From Antarcticirhabdus aurantiaca (GTDB lineage: Bacteria; Pseudomonadota; Alphaproteobacteria; Rhizobiales; Rhizobiaceae), in contig NZ_VTOM01000004.1 in NCBI RefSeq assembly GCF_009765365.1, positions 124,001-188,000 on the forward strand: DNA of 64,000 nt, in the 5' to 3' direction. Below the pieces are notes generated by a model. It saw only the letters and a program-made list of their open reading frames with translations, was not told the DNA's origin and ran no database searches. The translations under genes were made by a program, and so were the position numbers. Shown in pieces: positions 54,042-62,660 of this stretch; position 1 is the stretch's first letter; the number at the start of each line of letters is the position of its first letter.

Positions 54042-55066
54042 GCGGCGGCGCATTCCTCCTTCGCCTCGTCCTGCCGATCGCCCTTGGCGCGGCGCTCGTC
54101 TTCGCCGCGACCCTCGGGCTCGATCCCTACAGCCTGACGATCCTCCAGTTCGTCGGCATCAACGTCATCCTGGCCGTCAGCCTCAACGTCACCAACGGCT
54201 TCACCGGCCTGTTCTCGCTCGGCCATCCCGCCTTCATGACGATCGGGGGCTACGTCGCGGCGATCCTCGCCATGCCCACGGCGCGCAAGACCGCGATGCT
54301 GCGCGACCTGCCGCCCCTCCTCGCCGGGCAGGAATGGCCCTTCCCGCTGGCGCTCGCGGCCGGCGGGCTCGTCGCCGCGCTCGCGGCCGCTGTCGTCGGC
54401 ATTCCGGTCCTGCGCCTGCGCGGGCACTACCTGGCGGTCGCCACGCTCGGGCTCATCTTCATCGTTCAGAGCCTGGCGGTGAACCTGCCGGGCATCACCC
54501 GCGGCGCGCTCGGCCTCAGCGGCCTGCCGCCCCTCACCAATCCGTGGTGGGTGTACCTCGTCCTCGTCCTGACGCTTCTCGTCTGCTGGCGCGTGAAGCA
54601 CGCCTCGCTCGGGCGCACCATGCTGGCGATCCGCGAGAACGAGCTCGCCGCCGCCTGCCTCGGGGTGAAGGTCGCGCGCACCCGCGTCCTCGCCTTCGCC
54701 CTCGGCGCCTTCTTCGCCGGCGTGGCGGGCGGGCTCTGGGCCCACCTCGTCACCCTGATCAGCCCGAGCTCCTTCTCGATCCTTCTCGGCTTCCAGCTCA
54801 TCGTCATGGTGGTGCTCGGCGGCACGGGCTCGATCGTCGGCACGGCGATCGCGGCCGTGGTCCTGACCCTCGCGACGGAATGGCTGCGGCCGCTGGAAGA
54901 GGCCGCCGGCTTCTTCGGCGCCAGCCAGATCATCGTCGCCGTCGGCGTCATCCTCGTCCTGATCTTCCGCCCCTCCGGCCTCTTCGGCACGGCCGAGCCG
55001 AGACCCTTCGCCGCCCTCGCGGCCCGGCGCCGCCGTCGAGCCGTTCCCCCCGATCCCGTCCCGTAG
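54038..55066 (+). CDS. livM: Branched-chain-type ABC transporter permease LivM
   Basis: A 342-residue permease; ATG at 54038 fits coupling to livH. Characteristic segments are VILAVSLNVTNGFTGLFSLG, RGHYLAVATLGLIFI, and AACLGVKVARTRVLAFALGA. The Arg-rich cytosolic tail ends the protein. A 30-residue insert (MPTARKTAMLRDLPPLLAGQ) between the second and third helices may adapt it to an unusual substrate. Confidence 0.94.
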   Translation: MSGGAFLLRLVLPIALGAALVFAATLGLDPYSLTILQFVGINVILAVSLNVTNGFTGLFSLGHPAFMTIGGYVAAILAMPTARKTAMLRDLPPLLAGQEWPFPLALAAGGLVAALAAAVVGIPVLRLRGHYLAVATLGLIFIVQSLAVNLPGITRGALGLSGLPPLTNPWWVYLVLVLTLLVCWRVKHASLGRTMLAIRENELAAACLGVKVARTRVLAFALGAFFAGVAGGLWAHLVTLISPSSFSILLGFQLIVMVVLGGTGSIVGTAIAAVVLTLATEWLRPLEEAAGFFGASQIIVAVGVILVLIFRPSGLFGTAEPRPFAALAARRRRRAVPPDPVP

Positions 55067-55079
55067 AAGGAGAAGCAGC

Positions 55080-56252
55080 ATGCGCAATTGGATCTCGGGC
55101 GCCGCGGCGATCGCCGCAGCCGCCCTTCTCTCGGCCGCCTCCACCCTGCCCGCCCGCGCGCAGGACACCGGGCCGATCAACATCGCGGCGCTCTACAACC
55201 TGACGAGCGGCGGCCTGTCCTCGCTCGACGCGCCCTCCTTCAACGGCGCCAAGCTGAAGGCCAAGATGATCAACGAGGCCGGCGGCCTCCTCGGCGGCCG
55301 GATGATCGAGCTCACCGCCATCGACACCAAGAACGACACCCGTGAAACCGCCACCGCCGCCCAGCGCGCCGTGGCGATCCCCGGCCTGTCGGCCGGCATC
55401 GGCCAGAGCGACTCGACCTTCGCCCTCGCCGCCGCGCCCCTCTTCCAGACGGCCGGCATCGCCTTCGTGACGTCGGGCGCCACCGCTCCCGACCTGCCGG
55501 AGATGGTCGGCGACAAGATGTTCCTCGTGCCCTTCGGCGACGACGTCCAGGCCCACGCCATGGCCGAATACGCCTACGGGACGCTGGGTCTGCGCAACGT
55601 CGCGGTCTGGACGGACAACGCCATGGACTACACCACGGGCCTGTCGCGCTACTTCACCGAGCGCTTCACCGAGCTCGGCGGCAAGGTGGTGCTGGAGGAC
55701 GTCTACATGACGACCGACCAGGACTTCTCCGCCCTCGTGTCCCGCCTCCAGTCGACGGAGGGCGTCGACGCGATCTTCGCCTCCTCGGGTCCCGACACCG
55801 CCGGCATCATCGTCAAGCAGCTGCGCGAGGCGGGCGTCGCGCTGCCGATCCTGGCCGGCGACGGCTTCGACACCGACCTCGTCCTGTCCGTGCCCGGAGA
55901 AGCCCTCGCCAAGGACGTCTACTTCACCACGCACGCCTATGCCGGCATCGAGACGGGGCCGGCGCAGGAATTCCGCACGGCCTATCAGGCGGACTACGGC
56001 ACGCCGCCTGAGAACGCGTTCGCCGCGCTCGGCTACGACGCGGTGGGTCTCGTCGCCGACGCGATCACCCGCGCCGGCACGAGCGAGCCGGCCGCCGTCG
56101 CCAAGGCGCTCGCCGAGACCAAGGGCTTCGAGGGCGTCACCGGCACGATCGTCTATCCCGAAGGCGGCCGCGTGCCGACCAAGCCCGTCGCCATCATCAA
56201 GGTGGGCGAGGGCAAGATGAACTTCGAGACCACGGTGACGCCGAAGGGCTGA
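55080..56252 (+). CDS. Branched-chain-type ABC transporter substrate-binding protein
   Basis: A 390-residue periplasmic protein; AGAAGGAG precedes the ATG. Signal peptide MRNWISGAAAIAAAALLSAA with cut after ARA near residue 28. Peripla_BP_6-type body: INIAALYNLTSGGLSSLDAP, GAKLKAKMINEAGGLLGGR, TSGATAPDLPE and DGFDTDLVLSVPGEAL. The family binds amino acids, amides, ureas or aromatic acids. The surrounding genes suggest an amide or acylated amino acid ligand rather than leucine (inference). Confidence 0.92.
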   Translation: MRNWISGAAAIAAAALLSAASTLPARAQDTGPINIAALYNLTSGGLSSLDAPSFNGAKLKAKMINEAGGLLGGRMIELTAIDTKNDTRETATAAQRAVAIPGLSAGIGQSDSTFALAAAPLFQTAGIAFVTSGATAPDLPEMVGDKMFLVPFGDDVQAHAMAEYAYGTLGLRNVAVWTDNAMDYTTGLSRYFTERFTELGGKVVLEDVYMTTDQDFSALVSRLQSTEGVDAIFASSGPDTAGIIVKQLREAGVALPILAGDGFDTDLVLSVPGEALAKDVYFTTHAYAGIETGPAQEFRTAYQADYGTPPENAFAALGYDAVGLVADAITRAGTSEPAAVAKALAETKGFEGVTGTIVYPEGGRVPTKPVAIIKVGEGKMNFETTVTPKG

Positions 56253-56271
56253 CCCGGACCGGGGGCGGATC

Positions 56272-56302
56272 GGAGGGCGGCCCCTTTCGGCGGCCGCCCT
56301 CC
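56272..56302 (+). terminator. Intra-operon hairpin after the binding-protein gene
   Basis: GGAGGGCGGC (56272-56281) pairs with GCCGCCCTCC (56293-56302), an exact 10-bp GC stem with an 11-base loop. No T-run follows. It probably protects or attenuates the transcript, raising binding-protein expression relative to the genes that follow. Confidence 0.5.
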
Positions 56303-56333
56303 TCCCCGAACGACGAGGACATGGATTCGAGCC

Positions 56334-57116
56334 ATGGACAGACTGCTGCAGCCGGGCGACCCGGCGCCCTTCGGGATCGAGAACGAGGCCGGCGCTTCGC
56401 CCTTCGTCTTCGCCTGCGACCATGCGGGTCGCGCCGTGCCGGCCCGCCTCGGCGACCTCGGCCTGCCCGAGGCCGAGCTGTCGCGCCACATCGGCTGGGA
56501 CATCGGCATCCACGGCGTGACGCGCGCCCTCGCGCGCGCCCTCGACGCGCCTTACGTGTTTCAGCCCTATTCGCGGCTCGTGATCGACTGCAACCGGCGC
56601 CCCGGCCACGCGCAGTCGATCGCCCCCGTCAGCGACACGACCCCCGTTCCCGCCAATGCGGATCTGTCGCCGGCCGAGGTCCGGGCGCGCCAGAGCGAGA
56701 TCCTCGAGCCCTATCACGCGGCTCTCGCCCGCCTCTTCGACGCCCGGCGCGCGGCGGGGCGACCGACCCTCTTCGTCGCCATGCACAGCTGCACCGACAG
56801 GCTGCGCTCGAACGGCATCGCCCGCCCCTGGGAGATCGGCGTCCTCGCCGACCGCGACTGGCGCTTCGGCAACGCGCTGATCGCCGTCTTGGAGTCAGAA
56901 ACGAACTTCACGGTCGGCCGCAACCAGCCCTACACGGTCAGCGCAGAGACCGACTACACCGTGCCCGTCCATGCCGAGGGCCGCGGCCTTCCCTATGCCG
57001 AGATCGAGATCCGGCAGGACCTCATCGGCGATCCCGCCGGCCAGGCCGAATGGGCGGCGCTCTGCGGCAGGCTGTTTCCGCTGGCGGCCGAGCGGTCGGG
57101 AGTGCTGGCGCCTTGA
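56334..57116 (+). CDS. N-formylglutamate amidohydrolase-like protein
   Basis: A 260-residue HutG/FGase-family zinc hydrolase. Visible motifs are FACDHAGRAVP (His and Asp ligands), HIGWDIGIHGV, RLVIDCNRRP and VAMHSCTD. Members deformylate N-formyl-glutamate or related N-acyl amino acids. No hut genes are near, so the substrate is probably the ligand imported by the liv system. The stop overlaps the TTG start of the regulator. Confidence 0.88.
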   Translation: MDRLLQPGDPAPFGIENEAGASPFVFACDHAGRAVPARLGDLGLPEAELSRHIGWDIGIHGVTRALARALDAPYVFQPYSRLVIDCNRRPGHAQSIAPVSDTTPVPANADLSPAEVRARQSEILEPYHAALARLFDARRAAGRPTLFVAMHSCTDRLRSNGIARPWEIGVLADRDWRFGNALIAVLESETNFTVGRNQPYTVSAETDYTVPVHAEGRGLPYAEIEIRQDLIGDPAGQAEWAALCGRLFPLAAERSGVLAP

Positions 57117-58000
57117 GCACCGCGCCGACGCCCGGACCCGCGCCGGCCGGGTCGGTCAAGGAGCGCGCCCTGGCGAGCCTGCCCGACCTGTCGAAGGCCG
57201 AGAGCCGCGTCGCCCACGCTCTCCTCGCAGAGTACCCCCTGGCGGGGCTCGAGACCGTCGCGCGCTTCGCCGCGCGGGCGGCGACGAGCGGGCCGACCAT
57301 CCTGCGCTTCGTCTCGCGCCTCGGCTTCCCGACCTATGCCGAGTTCCAGGACGCGCTGCGCGCGGAGGTGCAGTTGCGCCTCCAGAGCCCGCTCGCGCGC
57401 TATCCCGCCCCGCCCGGCGAGCCGGCGAGCGGGCGGGACGTGTTCCGCGACGTCGGCCACGCGCTGCGCCTCAACATGGAGCGCCTGTCGTCCGAGATGG
57501 CGCGCAACGACCTCGGCGCCGCCTGCGAGCGCCTCGCCGACCCGGCCCGCGCGGTCTTCTGCATGGGCGGGCGCTTTTCCTGGCTCGTCGCGACCTACCT
57601 CTACCAGTACCTGCGGGAGCTGCGCCCCGGCGTGCGCGTCGTGCGCGACACCACCGCGGCCTGGGCGGACGATCTCGTCGACATCCGGCCGGGCGACGTC
57701 CTCGCCGTCTTCGACTTCCGCCGCTACCAGCGCGACGTCCTCGACTTCGCCCGCGGCGCCCGCTCGCTCGGGGCCGAGGTGGTGCTGGTCACCGATCCCT
57801 GGCGCTCTCCGATCGCGGCCCATGCCGACCTCGTGATCCCCTGCCCCGTCGACCTGCCCACCGCCTTCGACAGCGGCGTCGGGGGTCTCGCCGTCGTCGA
57901 GCTTCTCGTCGCCGGCGTCGTCGAGCGGCTGGGGGCGGAGGCGCGGGACCGCATGGCCGCGCTGGAAGACCTGCGCAAGTCCACGAACCTCGGAAGCTGA
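57113..58000 (+). CDS. RpiR/MurR-family transcriptional regulator
   Basis: A 295-residue regulator starting with TTG overlapping the preceding stop. N-terminal HTH (about 15-95) contains SKAESRVAHALL and AATSGPTILRFVSRLGFPTY. A SIS domain (about 130-270) has AVFCMGGRFSWLVATYLYQY and VLAVFDFRRYQRDVLDFARG. SIS domains in this family bind phosphosugars or other small effectors. It likely controls the liv/amidohydrolase/GS operon in which it lies, possibly through the site at 51563-51578. Confidence 0.92.
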   Translation: MSTAPTPGPAPAGSVKERALASLPDLSKAESRVAHALLAEYPLAGLETVARFAARAATSGPTILRFVSRLGFPTYAEFQDALRAEVQLRLQSPLARYPAPPGEPASGRDVFRDVGHALRLNMERLSSEMARNDLGAACERLADPARAVFCMGGRFSWLVATYLYQYLRELRPGVRVVRDTTAAWADDLVDIRPGDVLAVFDFRRYQRDVLDFARGARSLGAEVVLVTDPWRSPIAAHADLVIPCPVDLPTAFDSGVGGLAVVELLVAGVVERLGAEARDRMAALEDLRKSTNLGS

Positions 58001-58007
58001 TCCCCGC

Positions 58008-59321
58008 ATGATAAGCGAGCCGCTGACCCTCTTCTGCTATGCCGACCTGTCCGGCCAGGTGCGCGGCAAGGGCTTTCCCACCCGCCTCCTCGACAAGCGC
58101 CTCGCCGGCGGCATCGGCTGGACGCCGACCAACCTCATGTTCACCGCGCTCGGCACCATCGCGCCCTCGCCCTGGGGACCGCACGGCGACCTGACGCTGA
58201 TGCCCGACCGCGGAACCGGCGTCGAGGTGGACTTCGCCGACGGCTCGCCCGCCGAGCGCTTCTTCCTTTGCAACGTGACGCAGACCGACGGAACGCCCTG
58301 GGACTGCTGCCCGCGCACGGCCCTGAAGAGCGCGGTGGAGGACCTGCGGCGCGAGACGGGGCTCGTTCTTCGCGCCGCCTTCGAGCACGAGTTCGTCTAC
58401 TCCGGCGCCGAGACCTGGACCGGGGACATGTACGGGCTCGGCGCCGTCCGCCGCCACGGGGCCTTCGGCGAGACCTTCATCGCCGCCCTCCACGCGGCGG
58501 GCGTCGAAGTCGATTCCTACCTGCCGGAGTTCGGGGGCGGCCAGTTCGAGGTCACCGTTCCGCCCGCCGAGGCGCTCGCCGCCTGCGACCGGGCGGTGGT
58601 GCTCAAGGAGATCGCCCGCGCCGCCGCCCACCGGCTCGGCCACCGCGTCACCTTCGCCCCGCGCGTCAAGCCGGACGGCCTCGGCAGCGGCGTCCATATC
58701 CATTTCAGCTTCTGGACCGAGACCGGCGAGCCGGTCAGCCACGATGCCGGACGCCCCTTCGGCGTCGGCGAGGCGGCCGGGCACTTCCTTGCCGGCGTCA
58801 TCCGGCACATGCCGGCGCTCTGCGCCTTCACCGCGCCGACCGCCGTCTCCTATCTGCGCCTCGTGCCCAAGACCTGGACGGGCGTCTGGTCCAATCTCGG
58901 CCTCCACGACCGCGAGGCGGGCATCCGCATCTGCCCGGTCTTCGGCCCGCCCGAGAAGACGGCGCGCCAGTTCAACTTCGAGTTCCGCGCCGCCGACGCG
59001 ACGGCCAATCCCTATCTCCAGCTCGCCGCGATCATCCGCGCAGGGCTTGCCGGCCTGCGCGAAAGCCTTCCCGCGCCGGAGCCGACGAGCGGCGTCGATC
59101 CCGGCGCGATGAGCGAGGCCGAGCGCGCGGCGCGCGGCATCCGCCGCCTGCCCGCCAGCGCCGACGAGGCGCTGGAAGCCCTCGAAGCCGACCCGGTCGC
59201 CCGGGCCTTCCTCCCGGCGCCCCTCACCGAGGCCTACATCGCCAACAAGCGGGCGGAGCTCGACCTCACCCGCGACTGGAGCCCCGACGAGCTCTGCCGC
59301 CGCTACGCGGCCGTCTACTGA
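58008..59321 (+). CDS. Glutamine-synthetase-family ligase
   Basis: A 437-residue GS-fold protein. Metal and substrate residues are visible in FEHEFVY, FGGGQFEVTVPP, SGVHIHFSFW and RQFNFEFRAADATANPYLQL. It is shorter at the N-terminus than GlnA and lacks the adenylylation loop, so it is probably a gamma-glutamyl amide ligase or related GS III-like enzyme, not the main GS. It would attach an amine to glutamate, or act on the amine released by the neighbouring hydrolases (inference). Confidence 0.87.
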   Translation: MISEPLTLFCYADLSGQVRGKGFPTRLLDKRLAGGIGWTPTNLMFTALGTIAPSPWGPHGDLTLMPDRGTGVEVDFADGSPAERFFLCNVTQTDGTPWDCCPRTALKSAVEDLRRETGLVLRAAFEHEFVYSGAETWTGDMYGLGAVRRHGAFGETFIAALHAAGVEVDSYLPEFGGGQFEVTVPPAEALAACDRAVVLKEIARAAAHRLGHRVTFAPRVKPDGLGSGVHIHFSFWTETGEPVSHDAGRPFGVGEAAGHFLAGVIRHMPALCAFTAPTAVSYLRLVPKTWTGVWSNLGLHDREAGIRICPVFGPPEKTARQFNFEFRAADATANPYLQLAAIIRAGLAGLRESLPAPEPTSGVDPGAMSEAERAARGIRRLPASADEALEALEADPVARAFLPAPLTEAYIANKRAELDLTRDWSPDELCRRYAAVY

Positions 59322-59335
59322 GAATGGAAGCACCC

Positions 59336-60076
59336 ATGGGAAAGCTCGACGGGCGCATCGCCGCCGTCACGGGGGCCGCGACCGGCCTCGGCCGCGCCAT
59401 CGCGCTGCTTTATGCCGCGGAAGGCGCCGACGTCGCCGTTCTCGACCGCAACGGCGAGGGCGCGGAGGTGGTGGCGGCGCGCATCCGCGCCCTCGGCCGC
59501 CGCAGCCTGGCGGTGACCGTCGACGTCGGCGACGAGACCGGCGTCACGCAAGCCTTCGCCCGGATCGAGGCCGAACTCGGCCCCCTCGACATCCTCGTCA
59601 ACAATGCCGGCATCGTCACCGTCTCGCTCCTGGAGACCATGCCGACGCAGACCTTCGACGAGATGATCCGGATCGACCTGAAGAGCGTGTTCCTGTGCAC
59701 CCGCGCGGTGCTGCCGGGGATGCGCGCGCGGGGCTATGGGCGCATCGTCAACATATCGAGCCAGCTCGCCTACAAGGGCGGCGAGGGCATGGCGCACTAC
59801 GCCGCCGCCAAGGCCGGCGTCGTCGGCCTCACCCGCTCGCTCGCCTACGAGGTGACGCGCCACGGCATCGCCGTCAACGCGATCTGCCCGGGGCCGCTCG
59901 ACACCGACATGAAGCTGCCGCCCGAATGGGTCGGCAAGAAAGAATCCGAGCTCGTGATCGGCCGCCAGGGCCGCGTCGAGGAGGTCGCGCCCACGGCGCT
60001 GCTGCTCGCCGGGGAGGACGCCGCCTTCTATGTCGGGGCGACGTTCCATCCGAACGGCGGCGACATCATGGTCTGA
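59336..60076 (+). CDS. SDR-family oxidoreductase (liv/GS cluster)
   Basis: A 246-residue classical SDR started at 59336, with GGAAG upstream; an ATG at 59324 is an alternative. Motifs: TGAATGLG (12-19), VLDRN after strand two (NAD-type Asp), NNAG, and YAAAK in the active site. It resembles 3-oxoacyl-ACP reductase/sugar dehydrogenase types. It lies 14 bases after the GS-like gene and 17 before the amidase, clearly one operon. Confidence 0.9.
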   Translation: MGKLDGRIAAVTGAATGLGRAIALLYAAEGADVAVLDRNGEGAEVVAARIRALGRRSLAVTVDVGDETGVTQAFARIEAELGPLDILVNNAGIVTVSLLETMPTQTFDEMIRIDLKSVFLCTRAVLPGMRARGYGRIVNISSQLAYKGGEGMAHYAAAKAGVVGLTRSLAYEVTRHGIAVNAICPGPLDTDMKLPPEWVGKKESELVIGRQGRVEEVAPTALLLAGEDAAFYVGATFHPNGGDIMV

Positions 60077-60093
60077 AGGAGGAGCGAGATCCC

Positions 60094-60744
60094 ATGCAAC
60101 GCCCCGAAGACGCCGCCCTCAGCCGGAACCGCCCGTTCGACCCGAAGCGCACCTGCCTTCTTCTCGTCGACACGCAGAACGTCGTGTGGAACCCCGAGGT
60201 CGCGACCCGCCTGCCCGGGTTCGACGCGACCGTGCGCGAAACCGTCCTGCCGAACCTCGAAGCCCTCGTCGCGGGCTTCCGGGCGGCCGGCGCCGAGGTC
60301 ATGTACACGGTGATGGAGAACCTGACCAAGGACGGGCGCGACCGCAGCCTCGACTACAAGCTGTCGAACTTCTTCATCGCCAAGGGCTCGTGGGAGGCCA
60401 AGGTCTTCGACGCGCTCGCGCCGGGCGAGGACGAGATCGTCATCCCGAAGACCTCGTCGGGCGTCTTCAACTCCACCAACATCGAATACGTCCTGCGCAA
60501 CATCGGCATCGACACGCTGGTGGTCACCGGCTTCCTGACCGACCAGTGCGTCGACCACACGCTGCGCGACGCCGCCGACCGGGGCTTCTATCCCGTTTGC
60601 GTGTCGGATGCCTGCGCCACCCATACGCCCGAGCGGCACGAGGCGGCGCTGCGGGCCTTCGCGGGCTACTGCCTCACGCTCGACACGCAAGGCCTTCTCG
60701 AACGCCTCCGACTGCCGGCCGAGCCGACGCTCAGCTCCCGCTGA
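60094..60744 (+). CDS. Isochorismatase-fold cysteine hydrolase (amidase), copy 2
   Basis: A 216-residue paralogue of the 50816-51466 protein with the same triad: Asp26 (LVDTQN), Lys119 (IPKTSSGVF) and Cys152 (TDQCVD). It shares ENLTKDGRDRSLDYK and STNIEYVLRNIGID with copy 1. AAGGAGGAGCGAG precedes the ATG. It ends the plus-strand cluster and probably hydrolyses an amide product of the imported compound. Two copies flanking one cluster suggest two related substrates or successive steps. Confidence 0.9.
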   Translation: MQRPEDAALSRNRPFDPKRTCLLLVDTQNVVWNPEVATRLPGFDATVRETVLPNLEALVAGFRAAGAEVMYTVMENLTKDGRDRSLDYKLSNFFIAKGSWEAKVFDALAPGEDEIVIPKTSSGVFNSTNIEYVLRNIGIDTLVVTGFLTDQCVDHTLRDAADRGFYPVCVSDACATHTPERHEAALRAFAGYCLTLDTQGLLERLRLPAEPTLSSR

Positions 60745-60757
60745 CATCGGCGCGGCA

Positions 60758-61555
60758 TCACTCCGGCTTCAGGCGGATGCGGCGACCGCCTCCGTGCACC
60801 TTGATGGTCTGGCCCGACACCCAGCTTCCGGCCCGCGACGCGAGCCAGAGAAAGGCGTTGGCCACATCCTGCGGCTGGCCGGCCCGGCCGGTCAGATTGT
60901 CGGGATGGGCGAGAGCCTCCTGCGCCTTGGCGTCGAGCCCGGCCGCGGCGTAGCCCGGCGTCAGCACGGTTCCGATGAGAACCGTGTTGATCCGCACCTC
61001 GCGGGCGAAATAATGCGCGAGCCCGAGCATCAGGTGGTTCAGCGCCGCCTTCGCGGCGGAATAGGCGATGAAATCGAAGGCCGGCTCGATGCCGACGAGC
61101 GATCCGGAATTGGTGACGGTGGCATTCTCCGCCTTCAGGAGGTGCGGACGGCAGGCGGCCGTCACGCGCATCGACGAGAGCGTGTTGAGCTTGTAGCTCT
61201 CGATCATGTCCTCGGCGGAAACGGCCAGGGGATCGTCATAGGCGCGCCCCCAGCCGACATTGTTGACCAGGGTGGAAACGCCGCCGAAGGCCCTCGCGGT
61301 TTCGGCCACGCAGGACCGGACATCGGCATCGCTCGTGACGTCGCAGCCCATGCCCCGCACCTCGCTCCCGGTCTGCGCGGCGATGGTCGCGGCCGTGCCC
61401 TCCGCCATCTCGCCGTTCAGATCGGCGATCATCACGCGGGCGCCGGCCCCCGCGAAGCTGCGGGCGATCGCCTCCCCGATGTTCTGCGCCCCGCCCGTGA
61501 CCAGGGCGACGTGATTGTCCATGCGGAAGTCGGCAAAGGGATCGAACCGCGCCAT
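60758..61555 (-). CDS. SDR-family oxidoreductase (with hdhA-like gene)
   Basis: A 265-residue SDR with TGGAQNIG (20-27), a variant NNVG (98-101) in place of NNAG, Ser150 and YSAAK (165-169). AAGGACGAGG precedes its ATG at 61555. It lies 41 bases downstream of the HdhA-like gene on the minus strand, so both are likely co-transcribed and act on a related hydroxy/keto substrate. It ends 13 bases from the convergent amidase. Confidence 0.9.
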   Translation of the reverse strand: MARFDPFADFRMDNHVALVTGGAQNIGEAIARSFAGAGARVMIADLNGEMAEGTAATIAAQTGSEVRGMGCDVTSDADVRSCVAETARAFGGVSTLVNNVGWGRAYDDPLAVSAEDMIESYKLNTLSSMRVTAACRPHLLKAENATVTNSGSLVGIEPAFDFIAYSAAKAALNHLMLGLAHYFAREVRINTVLIGTVLTPGYAAAGLDAKAQEALAHPDNLTGRAGQPQDVANAFLWLASRAGSWVSGQTIKVHGGGRRIRLKPE

Positions 61556-61596
61556 GAGCCTCGTCCTTGCGTTGGGCGCCGCGACGGCGGCTCCGG

Positions 61597-62364
61597 TCAA
61601 TCGAGTTCCTGCACGCCCCCGCCCGAGACGGTGAGCACCTGTCCGCTGATCCACGACGCGGCCGGCGAGCACAGGAACACGGCGGCGTTGGCGATGTCCT
61701 CGGGCCTTCCCAGCCGTCCGAGCGGCGTGTGACGCAGCATCGTCGCCTCGACCTCGGGCGTCAGCACGCTCCCCAGGGCATCGGTGCGGATCGCCCCCGG
61801 CGCGATGGCGTTGACCCGGATGCCTCGCGGCCCGAGGTCGAACGCCATGTTGCGCGTCAGATGGTTCACCGCCGCCTTGGACGAGCCGTAGGAGGTCATC
61901 CGGACGTTCTTGTTCTCGCCAGCCATCGAGGAAATGTTCAGGATCGCCCCGTGACCGGCGGCCGCCATGTGCGGGGCGGCGAGCTGCGACAGGCGGAAGA
62001 GCGAGAACAGGTTGAGCTCGAAGGCCCAGCGGAACTGGTCCATGGGCATGTCGAAGGGCTTGGGCCCGCCCCCGCCGGCATTGTTGACGAGAAGCGTCAC
62101 GGCCCCGAAGCGCTCCACGGCGGTCCCCACCGCGGCCTCGAGATCGTCTTCCTTCGTGACGTTGCAGGCGATACCCACCGCCCGTCCTCCCGCCTGCGCG
62201 ATCTCGGCCGCGGCGGCCTCGGCGGTCTCAGCCTTGAGGTCGCTGACCACCACCGCCGCGCCGGCCCCGGCAAAGGCTCCGGCGATCGCCCGTCCGATGC
62301 CCGCGCCCGCGCCCGTGACCAGCGCCACGTCGCCGTCCAATCGGAACTGCCTGGGATCGAACAT
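61597..62364 (-). CDS. hdhA: 7-alpha-hydroxysteroid dehydrogenase-like SDR
   Basis: A 255-residue SDR, the same length as E. coli HdhA. From memory it matches that protein over long stretches, for example NNAGGGGPKPFDMPM, RNMAFDLG and the terminal SGGGVQEL. Cofactor motif TGAGAGIG is at 17-24; Ser146, Tyr159 and Lys163 fall at the HdhA catalytic positions. HdhA oxidises the 7-alpha-hydroxyl of bile acids with NAD. In a soil or marine bacterium the natural substrate may be another sterol or a cyclic alcohol. Confidence 0.85.
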   Translation of the reverse strand: MFDPRQFRLDGDVALVTGAGAGIGRAIAGAFAGAGAAVVVSDLKAETAEAAAAEIAQAGGRAVGIACNVTKEDDLEAAVGTAVERFGAVTLLVNNAGGGGPKPFDMPMDQFRWAFELNLFSLFRLSQLAAPHMAAAGHGAILNISSMAGENKNVRMTSYGSSKAAVNHLTRNMAFDLGPRGIRVNAIAPGAIRTDALGSVLTPEVEATMLRHTPLGRLGRPEDIANAAVFLCSPAASWISGQVLTVSGGGVQELD

Positions 62365-62547
62365 CGCCGCCCTTCCGCTCAACCGTGAGTAGGCCGACCT
62401 TACGGCCATCCGGCGCCGTGGTGCCAGCATTAGCCGCTTATGCGGCTGCGCTTCGCCGGCTGAGTTTGGCCGGACCACGACGAAACAGGCGACCAAACCG
62501 TCACGCCGCACCGGCCTGCCGGCCATCCGGGCGCCGGCGCCGGCGCG

Positions 62548-62652
62548 TCACAGAAGCACGGCTCGGATGGCGTAGGCGACCGATGCCACGGCCAGGACGC
62601 CCGCGCTCCAGAGGGCGACGAACCAGCCGAGCTGCCGCAGGCGCTTCGACAT
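62548..62652 (-). CDS. DUF2474 small membrane protein of the bd oxidase operon
   Basis: A 34-residue peptide starting MSKRLRQLGWFVALWSAGVL with one helix and a short tail. It starts eight bases after the cydB-like stop. Tiny DUF2474 proteins are habitually found after cyanide-insensitive cydAB genes and probably are accessory subunits like CydX. Confidence 0.8.
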   Translation of the reverse strand: MSKRLRQLGWFVALWSAGVLAVASVAYAIRAVLL

Positions 62653-62660
62653 CCCCCGCC

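Noticed and set aside
55080-56252. Leucine-specific binding protein assignment
   Set aside because: The fold fits, but ligand residues cannot be read from sequence and the neighbouring amidase/GS genes argue for a different ligand.
62432-62447. Small hairpin AGCCGC-TTAT-GCGGCT upstream of the hdhA-like gene
   Set aside because: Six-base arms are expected often by chance here; no regulatory context.
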